Shown here one piece after another: positions 14,559-23,215 of a stretch of 25,378 bases of DNA. Source of the stretch: a virus. The position numbers and the translations under genes were made by a program. Position 1 is the first letter of the stretch; each line of letters begins with the position of its first letter. The notes beneath the pieces were generated by a model. That model was not told the DNA's origin. It did not search any database and was given only the letters and a program-made list of their open reading frames with translations. Location of the stretch: positions 1-25,378 of the IMG/VR virus record IMGVR_UViG_3300005617_000215; one strand, written 5' to 3'.

Positions 14559-15425
14559 GTGACTGCTTTGACCTGGGACCAGGCCGGCACTCGTCTCTTT
14601 GAGACGGGCGTCGATCACGGGGTCCTCTACATTCCGAACAGCTCCGGCGTGTATGACAACGGCGTCGCGTGGATGGGTCTTACGACCGTCACCGAGTCGC
14701 CTTCTGGCGGAGAAGCCAACCCGCAGTACGCCGACAACATCAAGTACCTCAACCTCTACTCGCTCGAAGAGCTTGAGGGCACCATCGAAGCCTTCACCTA
14801 CCCCGACGAGTTCGGTGAGTGCGACGGCACCTCGTCTCCGGAACCTGGCGTGAGCATCGGTCAGCAGGTGAGGAAGACCTTCGGTCTGTCCTATCGGACT
14901 CGAGTCGGCAACGATCTCGATCCCGAGGCCGGCTTCAAACTGCATCTGATCTATGGAGCGACCGCATCTCCTTCGGAGAAGGCCTACGCCACCGTCAACG
15001 ACTCGCCCGAGGCGATCAATTTCAGCTGGGACTTTTACACGGTTCCCGCTGTCATCGATGGATACAAGCCGACTTCGAGCATCGTGATCGATTCGACGAA
15101 GGTCGATGCCGACGCGCTGTCGGATCTGATGGACGCCCTCTACGGCACTGTCAGCGACGACCCTCGCCTGCCCACGCCTGACGAGGTTCTCGCGTTCTTC
15201 GCCGGCACAGTGGTCGAGGTCACGCCCACGGCACCCACCTACAACTCGACCACCGATCTGGTCACGATTCCGGGCGACACCGGTGTCATCTACCTGCTCA
15301 ACGGCGTGGTCCGTGCGGCAGGCACCTGGCCGATCACCGCCAACTCCGTGGCCAAGGCCGTTCCGGCCGCCGGCTACAAGTTCCCGGCGACGGCACAAGA
15401 CCAGTGGTGGTTCACCTTCGCTTAA
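14559..15425 (+). CDS. Major tail (tube) protein with C-terminal Ig-like domain
   Basis: 288 residues from GTG 14559, with GAGGAG at 14546-14551. It begins TALTWDQAGTRLFETGVDHG and its tube domain runs to about residue 217, ending LYGTVSDDPRLPTPDEVL. Residues 218-288 form an added beta domain with VTIPGDTGVIY, AVPAAGYKF and DQWWFTFA, very like the end of the capsid protein (VTIPTQTGVTY, AVPASASYYF, DEWSFT). Such domains usually stand on the virion surface. The tube domain recurs in the products of 16012-16650 and 16670-17392. Like the capsid gene it prefers GC-ending codons, which fits high expression. The gene lies in the normal place, after the terminator and before the assembly chaperone. 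Confidence 0.8.
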   Translation: MTALTWDQAGTRLFETGVDHGVLYIPNSSGVYDNGVAWMGLTTVTESPSGGEANPQYADNIKYLNLYSLEELEGTIEAFTYPDEFGECDGTSSPEPGVSIGQQVRKTFGLSYRTRVGNDLDPEAGFKLHLIYGATASPSEKAYATVNDSPEAINFSWDFYTVPAVIDGYKPTSSIVIDSTKVDADALSDLMDALYGTVSDDPRLPTPDEVLAFFAGTVVEVTPTAPTYNSTTDLVTIPGDTGVIYLLNGVVRAAGTWPITANSVAKAVPAAGYKFPATAQDQWWFTFA

Positions 15426-15457
15426 CAAACCGGTCAACAGAGAAAGGAGGCCAGAGA

Positions 15458-16000
15458 ATGCTTACTATAAAGGTTTCTTTGACGGAACTATTCGACGAAG
15501 AAAAGCAAGAGTTTGTCGAAGGAGTAACTTTCGACTTGAAACTGGAGCATTCTCTGGTCTCACTGTCAAAATGGGAGTCAAATTTCGAGAAGCCGTTCTT
15601 GAAGACAAACAAGACTTCAGATCAAACGCTTTGGTATGTCCAAGCGATGACTCTCAATGACGAAGTTCCTCCGGAAGTTTTCTCCAAATTCTCGAAAGAG
15701 AACTATGACGCAGTCAATGCTTACATTAACGCGCAAATGACTGCCACTATCATCACTCAACCCCAAGGTCAACGTCCTCCGAGTCGAGAAGTAATTACGG
15801 CGGAGATCATTTATCATTGGATGATCACGTTAAACATTCCGTTTGAGTGTCAGTATTGGCATCTCAACCGTCTTCTCACTCTGATACAAGTCTGCAACAT
15901 CAAGAGTTCAACTCCAAAGAAGATGGGCAAACGCGACGCCATGGCTCAGCAAAGAGCTCTCAATGCCCAACGCAAAGCTTCAATGGGGACTAGGGGATAG
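15458..16000 (+). CDS. Tail assembly chaperone
   Basis: 180 residues from ATG 15458, with AAAGGAGG upstream. It contains LEHSLVSLSKWESNFEKPFL, then an acidic helical region, EVITAEIIYHWMITLNIPFE, WHLNRLLTLIQVCN and a basic end (KKMGKRDAMAQQRALNAQRKA). This pattern belongs to the tail assembly chaperones that wrap the tape measure protein while the tube polymerises. In many siphoviruses a programmed frameshift makes a longer form; I see no second chaperone frame and no clear slippery run near the end, so this one seems single. It is less GC-rich than the preceding major tail gene. Confidence 0.7.
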   Translation: MLTIKVSLTELFDEEKQEFVEGVTFDLKLEHSLVSLSKWESNFEKPFLKTNKTSDQTLWYVQAMTLNDEVPPEVFSKFSKENYDAVNAYINAQMTATIITQPQGQRPPSREVITAEIIYHWMITLNIPFECQYWHLNRLLTLIQVCNIKSSTPKKMGKRDAMAQQRALNAQRKASMGTRG

Positions 16001-16011
16001 GAGGTGACAGA

Positions 16012-16650
16012 ATGAGCAAACTCACTTGGGACGATCAAGGAGAACGATTCTTTGAGATGGGAGTAGACAGAGGAGTTCTTTATGTCGACTCCGATCCAGG
16101 TGTTGCGTGGATGGGTCTCATCTCTGTTACTGAAAACGTCACTGGAGGAGAGCCTCGTCCGTATTATCTAGATGGGGAGAAGTATCTCAATCTCCTTACC
16201 GCTGAAGAGTTCGAAGCGACGATCGAAACTCTCTCTGTTCCAGAAGAATTCGGAGTATGCGATGGAGCAGTCAGCATACACAACGGGCTTTACGCCACTC
16301 AGCAACCAAGAAAGTCTTTCGGGTTGTGTTATCGAACTCGAGTCGGAAACGACGTTGCTGGGTCGGATTACGCCTATAAACTCCACCTTGTTTACAACGC
16401 ACTTGCGTCGCCGACGCAGAGAAGCTACGCGTCGATTGGTGGTTCTCCGGAGCCTACGAAGCTCAGTTGGGCTTTAAGCACCAAACCGCCAGGAATTACG
16501 GGTTTTCGACCTACAGCGCATTTGGTGATCGACTCTAGGAGTTCAGATCCCGGCGTTCTTTCTGATGTCGAAGATCTTCTGTATGGGACGGTGTCGACCG
16601 ACCCCTCTCTTCCAACTCCAGACGAACTTATTGCGATATTTGCTCCCTGA
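16012..16650 (+). CDS. Second major-tail-protein paralogue
   Basis: 212 residues from ATG 16012, behind a perfect GGAGGTGA. It is clearly related to the major tail protein: SKLTWDDQGERFFEMGVDRG, VAWMGLISVTENVTGGE, KSFGLCYRTRVGNDVAG and the end LLYGTVSTDPSLPTPDEL line up over the whole length. It lacks the C-terminal Ig-like domain and its codons are more AT-ending. It may form part of a mixed tube, a special ring at one end of the tail, or be a minor tail protein. It lies between the tail chaperone and a third paralogue. Confidence 0.75.
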   Translation: MSKLTWDDQGERFFEMGVDRGVLYVDSDPGVAWMGLISVTENVTGGEPRPYYLDGEKYLNLLTAEEFEATIETLSVPEEFGVCDGAVSIHNGLYATQQPRKSFGLCYRTRVGNDVAGSDYAYKLHLVYNALASPTQRSYASIGGSPEPTKLSWALSTKPPGITGFRPTAHLVIDSRSSDPGVLSDVEDLLYGTVSTDPSLPTPDELIAIFAP

Positions 16651-16669
16651 GAAAAAGGAGGTGACTGAA

Positions 16670-17392
16670 ATGACTAAGTTAACGTGGGATGGCGATCGAG
16701 AATACCATCAAGGGGTAGATCGTGGCGTTTTATATCCCACAACCGGCCCTGGCGAGGCGTGGAATGGGCTGACCTCTGTCACTGAGTCACCATTGGAGTC
16801 TCAGGTAAAGTCTCGTTATATTGATGGGGTGAAGGTTTCAGCAAGTCAGCCTAAAGGCGAGTTTTCTGGGACGATAGAAGCTTTTACATATCCCAGTTCT
16901 TTCTACGCTGATGTCTTGCTTCAGAAAAGAGCGCCTCGATTCGGTTTTAGTTATCGCGTAATGATTGAGGACTCTTATGAAATCCACATCGTCTACAACG
17001 CGACAACATCTCCATCGAGACGTCAGTACCAACAGAGAGAAACCAGCGCGTTTAGTTGGAACTTCACTACAATTCCGATCGACGTTCCTGGAGCTAAGAA
17101 AGCAGCGCATTTGATTGTTTCCGCTTCGATCGCATATTCTTGGACCGTACAGGCAATCGAAGACATTCTTTACGGGACAGAAACAACTGACCCAAGACTT
17201 CCCACTCCTCAAGAGATTTGGGATGTTGTAGAGGAGAACTCCATCCTATTGGTCATAGATCATGGAGATGGAACCTTTACTATAACCGGTCCGGATGATG
17301 TAATTACGGATCTCGGTTCGAATACTTTCGAAGTGACTTGGCCTTCGGTCATTAATATCGACGCCGACACGTATCAGATCAGCTCTCTCTAG
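16670..17392 (+). CDS. Third major-tail-protein paralogue with a different C-terminal extension
   Basis: 240 residues from ATG 16670, with AAGGAGGTGA upstream. It keeps the family start (TKLTWDGDREYHQGVDRGVL), SGTIEAFTYPSSFYADVL, the FGFSYRV strand and LYGTETTDPRLPTPQEI, but is the most diverged of the three and has a shorter central region. After the tube domain it carries about 50 residues (ILLVIDHGDGTFTITGPDDV and following) forming a small beta domain different from the capsid/tail Ig-like one. Its role is not settled by sequence; a tail-tip ring or an accessory tube subunit are possibilities. Confidence 0.7.
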   Translation: MTKLTWDGDREYHQGVDRGVLYPTTGPGEAWNGLTSVTESPLESQVKSRYIDGVKVSASQPKGEFSGTIEAFTYPSSFYADVLLQKRAPRFGFSYRVMIEDSYEIHIVYNATTSPSRRQYQQRETSAFSWNFTTIPIDVPGAKKAAHLIVSASIAYSWTVQAIEDILYGTETTDPRLPTPQEIWDVVEENSILLVIDHGDGTFTITGPDDVITDLGSNTFEVTWPSVINIDADTYQISSL

Positions 17393-17404
17393 AAAGGAGG
17401 AGCC

Positions 17405-18412
17405 ATGGCAACTGTACAAAGTATGAACCTAATTCGGTTGACGGCGTTAGAAGACGCTACGGTCATCGACGGGTACATCAATGGATCCGGAGATCTGATC
17501 TTGGTGCAGCACGATAGCACTGAGATCAATGCTGGATCGGCTCTTCCTCTCATGCCAGACGCGAGCGAGACAGTGAAAGGTAAGGTAGAGCTCGCGACGA
17601 GCGCTGAAACTATCACCGGAACCGATGCTGTTCGAGCCGTTACGCCGGCCGGACTCCAAGCAAAAGTAGCAAGCGATACAGCGAAAGGAATTGTAGAGCT
17701 CGCCACCAGTGCTGAAACTATCACCGGAACCGACACCGCTCGAGCCGTCACACCTGCTGGCCTCCAGGCAAAAGTGGCAAGCGATACAGCGCAAGGAATC
17801 GTAGAGCTCGCCACCAGTGCTGAAACTATTACCGGAACTGATACTGCTCGAGCTGTTACGCCTGCTGGTCTCCAAGCAAAAGTAGCAAGCGACACAGCGC
17901 AAGGAATCGTAGAGCTCGCGACGAGCGCTGAAACTATTACCGGAACTGATACTGCTCGAGCTGTTACGCCTGCTGGTCTTTCTGCGGTTTTGTCGGGAAT
18001 TCAAGAGAATAAATTGACTGCTACTGGTAGTACCGGTAGCACTACTTACACCGCCACACTTACAAGCTCGACAACACCACAACTTGCTTTCGTTGCTCCA
18101 GCTTCCGGAAAAGTTCTCATTCACTGGGGTTCATATATTGTGAATAGTGCTTCTTCTGGAATAGCTTACATGAGTTGGGAAATTCGAGCCGGATCCACTT
18201 TAGGGTCCGGAAGCGTTATTGTTGCTGCCTCTGACGATCGCGCTGTGGCGCAACGTGGCGATAGTGCTGGTTTAGACGATCAGTGTTCCGGATGGTCTTC
18301 TCTAGTTACCGGTTTGACTCCGGGTAGCTCATACAACATTCAAGGGATGTTTAGAGTCACGGCAAACACGGGCTATTACGGTCCTCGAAACCTTATCGTC
18401 GACCCTCGATAA
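17405..18412 (+). CDS. Tail fibre protein with four 36-residue fibre repeats
   Basis: 335 residues from ATG 17405, behind AAAGGAGGAG. After an N-terminal anchor of about 57 residues there are four tandem units of the type GIVELATSAETITGTDTARA followed by VTPAGLQAKVASDTA, the phage tail fibre repeat (Pfam Phage_fiber_2 type), which builds a trimeric shaft. The final 140 residues (from TATGSTGSTTYTATLTS onward) are a beta-rich tip, likely for receptor binding; I do not recognise the domain. Some copies are almost identical in DNA. The gene is in an unusual place for a fibre, before the tape measure gene. Confidence 0.8.
   Translation: MATVQSMNLIRLTALEDATVIDGYINGSGDLILVQHDSTEINAGSALPLMPDASETVKGKVELATSAETITGTDAVRAVTPAGLQAKVASDTAKGIVELATSAETITGTDTARAVTPAGLQAKVASDTAQGIVELATSAETITGTDTARAVTPAGLQAKVASDTAQGIVELATSAETITGTDTARAVTPAGLSAVLSGIQENKLTATGSTGSTTYTATLTSSTTPQLAFVAPASGKVLIHWGSYIVNSASSGIAYMSWEIRAGSTLGSGSVIVAASDDRAVAQRGDSAGLDDQCSGWSSLVTGLTPGSSYNIQGMFRVTANTGYYGPRNLIVDPR
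17576..17980 (+). repeat. Four tandem 108-bp repeats inside the fibre gene
   Basis: Copies begin at 17576, 17684, 17792 and 17900; the last is cut to about 81 bases. Copies 3 and 4 share an identical stretch of over 50 bases (GCTGAAACTATTACCGGAAC and onward, from about 17819 and 17927), while copy 1 and copy 4 share GCGACGAGCGCTGAAACTAT, so the array looks like a mosaic made by slippage or conversion. Confidence 0.85.
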
Positions 18413-18428
18413 TAAGATAGGAGCTGTA

Positions 18429-18806
18429 GTGATATCCTTTTCGTCGCGCGGCTCCTTCAAGAAAACGGAGTCGTTTTTAAGGAACGCTCAGAGGGTCGAT
18501 ATTCTCTCGATCCTCAACGAAGCAGGTCGTGAGGGCGTTACCGCTCTTGCTTTGGCAACTCCGGTTGATAGCGGCTTAACGGCTCGCTCCTGGAGATACG
18601 AAGCAAGTGCTAAAAACGGCAAGTATACCGTCACCTGGCTAAACTCTGACGTAGAGAGCGGTTTCCCAGTGGCCATCATGCTCCAGTACGGCTATGGGAC
18701 TGGCACGGGCGGATACGTCCAAGGCCGGGACTACATCAATCCAGCGCTGAAACCCATATTCGACAGAATCTCCAACAAGGTGTGGAAGGCGGTGACCTCA
18801 GGATGA
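18429..18806 (+). CDS. HK97-gp10-like neck/tail completion protein
   Basis: 125 residues from GTG 18429, with AGGAGC five bases before. ILNEAGREGVTALALATPVD, then SGLTARSWRYEA, YTVTWLNSDVESGFPVAIML, QYGYGTGTGGYVQGRDYINP and a terminal FDRISNKVWKAV helix match the HK97 gp10-like family of proteins that join head and tail. In most siphoviruses this gene lies with the other connectors between capsid and major tail genes; here it follows the fibre gene and overlaps the tape measure start (ATGA). Function at the neck is inferred from family. Confidence 0.7.
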   Translation: MISFSSRGSFKKTESFLRNAQRVDILSILNEAGREGVTALALATPVDSGLTARSWRYEASAKNGKYTVTWLNSDVESGFPVAIMLQYGYGTGTGGYVQGRDYINPALKPIFDRISNKVWKAVTSG

Positions 18807-21800
18807 GCAAGGAAGTTGATGAGCGCGTTGTTGATATGCAGTTCAACAACAAGCAATTCGAAGAAGGAATCAGATCCACACTAGCTGCGCTCGATAAACT
18901 AAACCAAAGCTTGAAGCTTGAAGGAGCTTCCCGAGGTTTCGAGCAGGTAAGCGCCGCCGCCAATCACGTCCAACTCGGAAACATAGAGCAGGGCGTAAAC
19001 AGCATCTCAGACCGTTTCCACGCGATGTCTGTCGTGGCTATCACGGCGCTGGCTAACATCGCGAATCGTGCCGCAGAAACCGGTTTCATGTTGGTGAAAT
19101 CGCTAACTGTCGATCCGATCAATCAAGGTCTTCAAGAGTACCAAACCAACATCAACTCGATCCAGACGATCCTGTCGAACACGCGTTGGCAAAACACTGG
19201 TCTGAACGACGTAATTAAGGCGCTCAACGAGCTTAACCTATATTCGGATCAGACCATCTACAACTTCTCCCAAATGGCGCACAACATTGGTACGTTCACC
19301 GCGGCCGGCGTTAAGCTGGAAGTGGCTACGAACGCCATCAAGGGTATCGCCAACTTGGCTGCTGTTTCGGGTTCGTCTGCAGAACAAGCTTCAAATGCGA
19401 TGTATCAGCTATCCCAGGCGATCGCTACTGGGACCTTGAAGCTCATCGACTGGAACTCGGTCGTGAACGCGGGTCTGGGTGGTAAAGTTTTCCAGGATGC
19501 CTTGGTTCAGACAGCACGAGTGCATGGCGTCGCTGTCGATAAGATGATCAAGGATGCTGGCAGCTTCCGCGGTAGTTTGGAGAAGGGCTGGGCTACCGCT
19601 AGCATCCTCACTGAGACGTTGTCGCACTTTACCGCTGACTTGAACGAAGAGCAACTCATATCTATGGGTTACTCCAAGCAACAAGCCCTCGACATCATTG
19701 CGATGGGCAAGGACGCCACGGACGCTGCCACGAAGGTCAAGACCCTTACTCAGCTTCTTGGTACGATGCGTGAGAGCGCCGGTTCAGGATGGGCCCAGAC
19801 GTGGCAAATCATATTTGGCGACTTCGATGAAGCTCGGAACCTCTTCACGTCGGTCAACGATACGCTTGGTGGTTTCATCAAGAATTCGGCTGACAACCGA
19901 AACGAGCTTCTTCAGACTTGGAAAGATCTTGGCGGACGAGATGTTCTGATCGATTCTATCGGGAACTCATTCGAAGCTCTCCTGGCGGTTCTGAAGCCAA
20001 TCCGGGAAGGTTTCCGCGAGATATTCCCGAAAGCAACAGCAGTTGGTCTCTACAACATCACGTACGCCATTCGTTCTTTCACCGAGACACTGAAGATCGG
20101 CGGGGAAAACGCAGATAAGCTCCGGAGGACATTTGCCGGATTGTTTGCGATCTTTGGAATCGGATGGGATGCTGTAAAGGCAGCAGCAACAGTTCTTGCA
20201 CGTCTCCTGGGTATCGCCAATAAGGGAACCGGGGATTTCCTTACGATAACCGCAAGTATCGGCGATTTCCTAGTCGAACTGCGTAAAGCTATTCAAGAAG
20301 GTAAAGGCTTCGAGAAGATATTTGGAGCTGTAGGAAATGTTCTTGCGGTTCCGATCAACCTTCTCCGTGTTCTCGTCGGATACGCAGCCAAGCTCTTCGA
20401 CAACTTTGATGCCGCTCGAGCTGCTCGAGGCTTGACTGGTCTTGTCGCGAAGTTCGAACCTCTTACCAGACTCGGTGAAGTTATTGTCGATGTCTGGGAG
20501 AGAGTACTTCATGTCTTGGACAACGTAGCTAATGATGCTTCTCAGCTCGGCACCAAGATTTTAGACGCCTTCGGTCCATTCTCGGATTATATCCGAAAAG
20601 CGGTCGGAGAGTTCAACTTCGACGATCTGTTCAAGGGGCTGAACACGGGCCTCTTCGGCACCTTCATTCTCACGATTCGAAACGCGTTCGGTCGTGGCGG
20701 CGTCACGGGTCTGCTGCACAATGCTACACAAGCACTTGGTCAATTGACTGACACGATGCAAACCATGCAAAACACGCTTCGTGCGGCTACTTTGCTTGAG
20801 ATTGCTCTAGCCATCGGAATTCTAACCATCTCGGTTAAAGAACTGTCTAGGATTCCGGCGGACGATCTCACGAAGTCGTTGACTGCCATTACGGTGATGT
20901 TTGGTCAACTGCTTGGGGCTCTGACTCTGTTCAGTCACGCAACAGGCGTGAAGGGAATCGTCAAGATTCCTCTGATCACAGCAGGTCTGATCCTGTTGGC
21001 GGTAGCGGTCGATATCTTGGCTGTCGCAGTTAAGAAGCTTGCTGACTTGAGTTGGGAACAACTCACCAAGGGCTTGACCGGCGTAACTGTTCTGATCGGA
21101 GCTTTGACTGCCGCGGTCAGGCTGATGCCTCCAGCGCCAGGGATGATTGCCAGCAGCATCGCGCTAAACCTTCTTGCTGTGGCGGTTAAGATACTTGCAA
21201 GCGCCGTGAGCGATATTTCCGGAATGAGCTGGGAAGAAATAGCTAAGGGTTTGACCGGGGTAAGCGCGGTCCTCGTGGCTCTGGCTCTCTTCACCAAGTT
21301 CGCTGCGGTCGAAAAGGGTGGCGTTCTAGCCGGCGCAGGAATTGTTCTCCTCGCAACGGGCATAAAGATCCTTGCTCTGGCGATGCTCGACTTCGCTAAG
21401 CTGTCTTGGGAGGATATTGGTAAGGGTCTCACCGCGATGGCTGGCGGACTCTTGCTGATGGGAATCGCTTTGTCGGCGATCCCTCCCACCGCTCCTCTTA
21501 TTGCCGTCGGAATCATAGGGGTTTCCTTTGCCCTTGGACTGATGGCTGACGCCCTAAAGAAGATGGGCGGAATGTCTTGGAGCGATATCGGTGCTGGACT
21601 TACCGCGATGGCTGGCGGTTTGTTGCTTATTGGCTTGGCATTAACTCTTATTCCTCCATACGCGCCTCTGACGGCCGCGGGTATTCTGATCGTTGCCGCG
21701 TCTCTAGGGATGATGGCCGACGCTTTGAAGCAAATGGGGAGTATGGGTTGGGGCGAGATTGCGAAGGGTCTCGTTACTCTAGCCGGAGCGTTGCTCATCA

Positions 21801-23215
21801 TCGCTGTGGCCGTGAATGTCATGTCGGGAGCTTTGGGTGGTGCGGCCGCGATACTCATCGTTGCCGGCGCACTTGCCATCTTGGCTCCGATTCTTCTCAC
21901 CTTCGGACAAATGTCTTGGGGAGAGATAGTAAAGGGACTTGCTACCCTGGCCGGCGTCTTCATCGTCCTTGGAATAGCAGGAGCCCTTCTTACGCCCGTT
22001 ATCCCGACGTTGCTCGGTCTCGGCGTGGCGGTCGCTCTAATCGGCGTTGGTCTACTGGCGGCCGGCGTTGGTCTACTGGCATTCTCTCTCGCCATTACAG
22101 CGCTAAGCATATCCGGAGCGGCACTTACGACGACCATCGTAGCCATCGTGAGCGCCCTGATCGGTCTTATACCAACCATTATCAAGGGGTTGGGCGTAGC
22201 TCTTGTAACGCTTGCTAGTGTCCTTGGGAATGCTGTTCCTGCAATGACGCAGGCTCTGACAGCGATCCTCATTGCGTTGCTTGACGCTATTATCGCCATC
22301 ACGCCGAAACTGGCCGAGGCGTTGCTCAAGCTCATTCTATATTTGATCGACATTCTAGAGAAGGCCACTCCCAGGATGGCTGAGGCGGGCTACAACATAT
22401 TGCTCGCCATCCTCAAGTCGATCCGTTCGCATATTCGTGAGATGACGGACGTCGCTCTGGAGATTGTGGCTGAGTTTATCGAAGGCATGGGAGATGGTCT
22501 TCCCAAAGTCCTGAAGGCCGGCGCAGACTTCATCATCAAGTTCATCAACGGACTTGCTGACACGATCCGTAATCAATCGGAAGAACTAGGTAAAGCTGGC
22601 GGAAACCTTGCTACCGCCATCATCGAGGGCATGGCTAAGGGTCTACTAGGCGGATCCAGCGTCATCTCCAAGGCAGCGAAAGACGTCGCAAAGAATGCCT
22701 TGAATGCTGCGAAGGAATTCCTGGGAATCAACTCCCCAGCGAGGGCTTTCGTTGAGGTTGGCGAATTCTCGGCTCAAGGTATGGCCGTGGGTATCTACAA
22801 CCTTGCTGATGTGGTGGCTGGTGCTGCCGAGGACATGGGAGACGGTGCGCTCGAATCGCTCCGTCGCTCTCTTTCTGGCATCCCGGCACTCATGAAGAAC
22901 GACATCAACATGGCTCCGACAATCACGCCGGTGCTGGATCTTAGCGGTGTTCGAAAGACTGCGGGCCAGATTGGTTCGATTCTTTCTACTACGCCGATGT
23001 CAGTTCAGGTGTCTTCTAGGAAAGCTACGGACGTTTCTGCTGGCTTCCAAGAGAGCCAGGACGCTGCGGACGATGACGAATCGCGCCGTGGTGGAGATAC
23101 ATTCAACTACAACCAGTACAACAACTCGCCGAAGGCTCTGTCTGAGGCTGAGATCTACAGGCAAACCAAGAACCAGCTAGCAGTGGCGAAGGGAGTAGTG
23201 TCCGCAAATGCTTAA
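18803..23215 (+). CDS. Tape measure protein
   Basis: 1470 residues from ATG 18803, overlapping the previous stop (ATGA); an in-frame GTG at 18782 lies inside the previous gene. The N-terminus (DMQFNNKQFEEGIRSTLAAL) and following helical part are typical of tape measure proteins, which set tail length and travel with DNA into the cell. From about residue 700 to 1100 there are tandem hydrophobic units of 56-59 residues, each opening with SWEEIAKGLT-like sequence (Ser750, 809, 868, 925, Gly982, Ser1038) and followed by two strongly hydrophobic helices, likely membrane-inserting during DNA entry. Further hydrophobic helices continue to about 1160. NSPARAF and GEFSAQGMAVGI near 1310 recur in many tape measures. 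The C-terminal part is polar. At roughly 1.5 angstrom per residue the length suggests a tail of some 220 nm; this is a rough rule. Confidence 0.9.
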   Translation: MSKEVDERVVDMQFNNKQFEEGIRSTLAALDKLNQSLKLEGASRGFEQVSAAANHVQLGNIEQGVNSISDRFHAMSVVAITALANIANRAAETGFMLVKSLTVDPINQGLQEYQTNINSIQTILSNTRWQNTGLNDVIKALNELNLYSDQTIYNFSQMAHNIGTFTAAGVKLEVATNAIKGIANLAAVSGSSAEQASNAMYQLSQAIATGTLKLIDWNSVVNAGLGGKVFQDALVQTARVHGVAVDKMIKDAGSFRGSLEKGWATASILTETLSHFTADLNEEQLISMGYSKQQALDIIAMGKDATDAATKVKTLTQLLGTMRESAGSGWAQTWQIIFGDFDEARNLFTSVNDTLGGFIKNSADNRNELLQTWKDLGGRDVLIDSIGNSFEALLAVLKPIREGFREIFPKATAVGLYNITYAIRSFTETLKIGGENADKLRRTFAGLFAIFGIGWDAVKAAATVLARLLGIANKGTGDFLTITASIGDFLVELRKAIQEGKGFEKIFGAVGNVLAVPINLLRVLVGYAAKLFDNFDAARAARGLTGLVAKFEPLTRLGEVIVDVWERVLHVLDNVANDASQLGTKILDAFGPFSDYIRKAVGEFNFDDLFKGLNTGLFGTFILTIRNAFGRGGVTGLLHNATQALGQLTDTMQTMQNTLRAATLLEIALAIGILTISVKELSRIPADDLTKSLTAITVMFGQLLGALTLFSHATGVKGIVKIPLITAGLILLAVAVDILAVAVKKLADLSWEQLTKGLTGVTVLIGALTAAVRLMPPAPGMIASSIALNLLAVAVKILASAVSDISGMSWEEIAKGLTGVSAVLVALALFTKFAAVEKGGVLAGAGIVLLATGIKILALAMLDFAKLSWEDIGKGLTAMAGGLLLMGIALSAIPPTAPLIAVGIIGVSFALGLMADALKKMGGMSWSDIGAGLTAMAGGLLLIGLALTLIPPYAPLTAAGILIVAASLGMMADALKQMGSMGWGEIAKGLVTLAGALLIIAVAVNVMSGALGGAAAILIVAGALAILAPILLTFGQMSWGEIVKGLATLAGVFIVLGIAGALLTPVIPTLLGLGVAVALIGVGLLAAGVGLLAFSLAITALSISGAALTTTIVAIVSALIGLIPTIIKGLGVALVTLASVLGNAVPAMTQALTAILIALLDAIIAITPKLAEALLKLILYLIDILEKATPRMAEAGYNILLAILKSIRSHIREMTDVALEIVAEFIEGMGDGLPKVLKAGADFIIKFINGLADTIRNQSEELGKAGGNLATAIIEGMAKGLLGGSSVISKAAKDVAKNALNAAKEFLGINSPARAFVEVGEFSAQGMAVGIYNLADVVAGAAEDMGDGALESLRRSLSGIPALMKNDINMAPTITPVLDLSGVRKTAGQIGSILSTTPMSVQVSSRKATDVSAGFQESQDAADDDESRRGGDTFNYNQYNNSPKALSEAEIYRQTKNQLAVAKGVVSANA

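Noticed and set aside
14538-15437. A 299-codon minus-strand frame opposite the major tail gene
   Set aside because: Shadow of codon bias in a highly expressed gene; no ribosome site or recognisable domain.
20935-22368. A 477-codon open frame on the minus strand
   Set aside because: It lies opposite the hydrophobic repeats of the tape measure gene; its Ile/Pro/Ala-rich product simply reflects those repeats read backwards.
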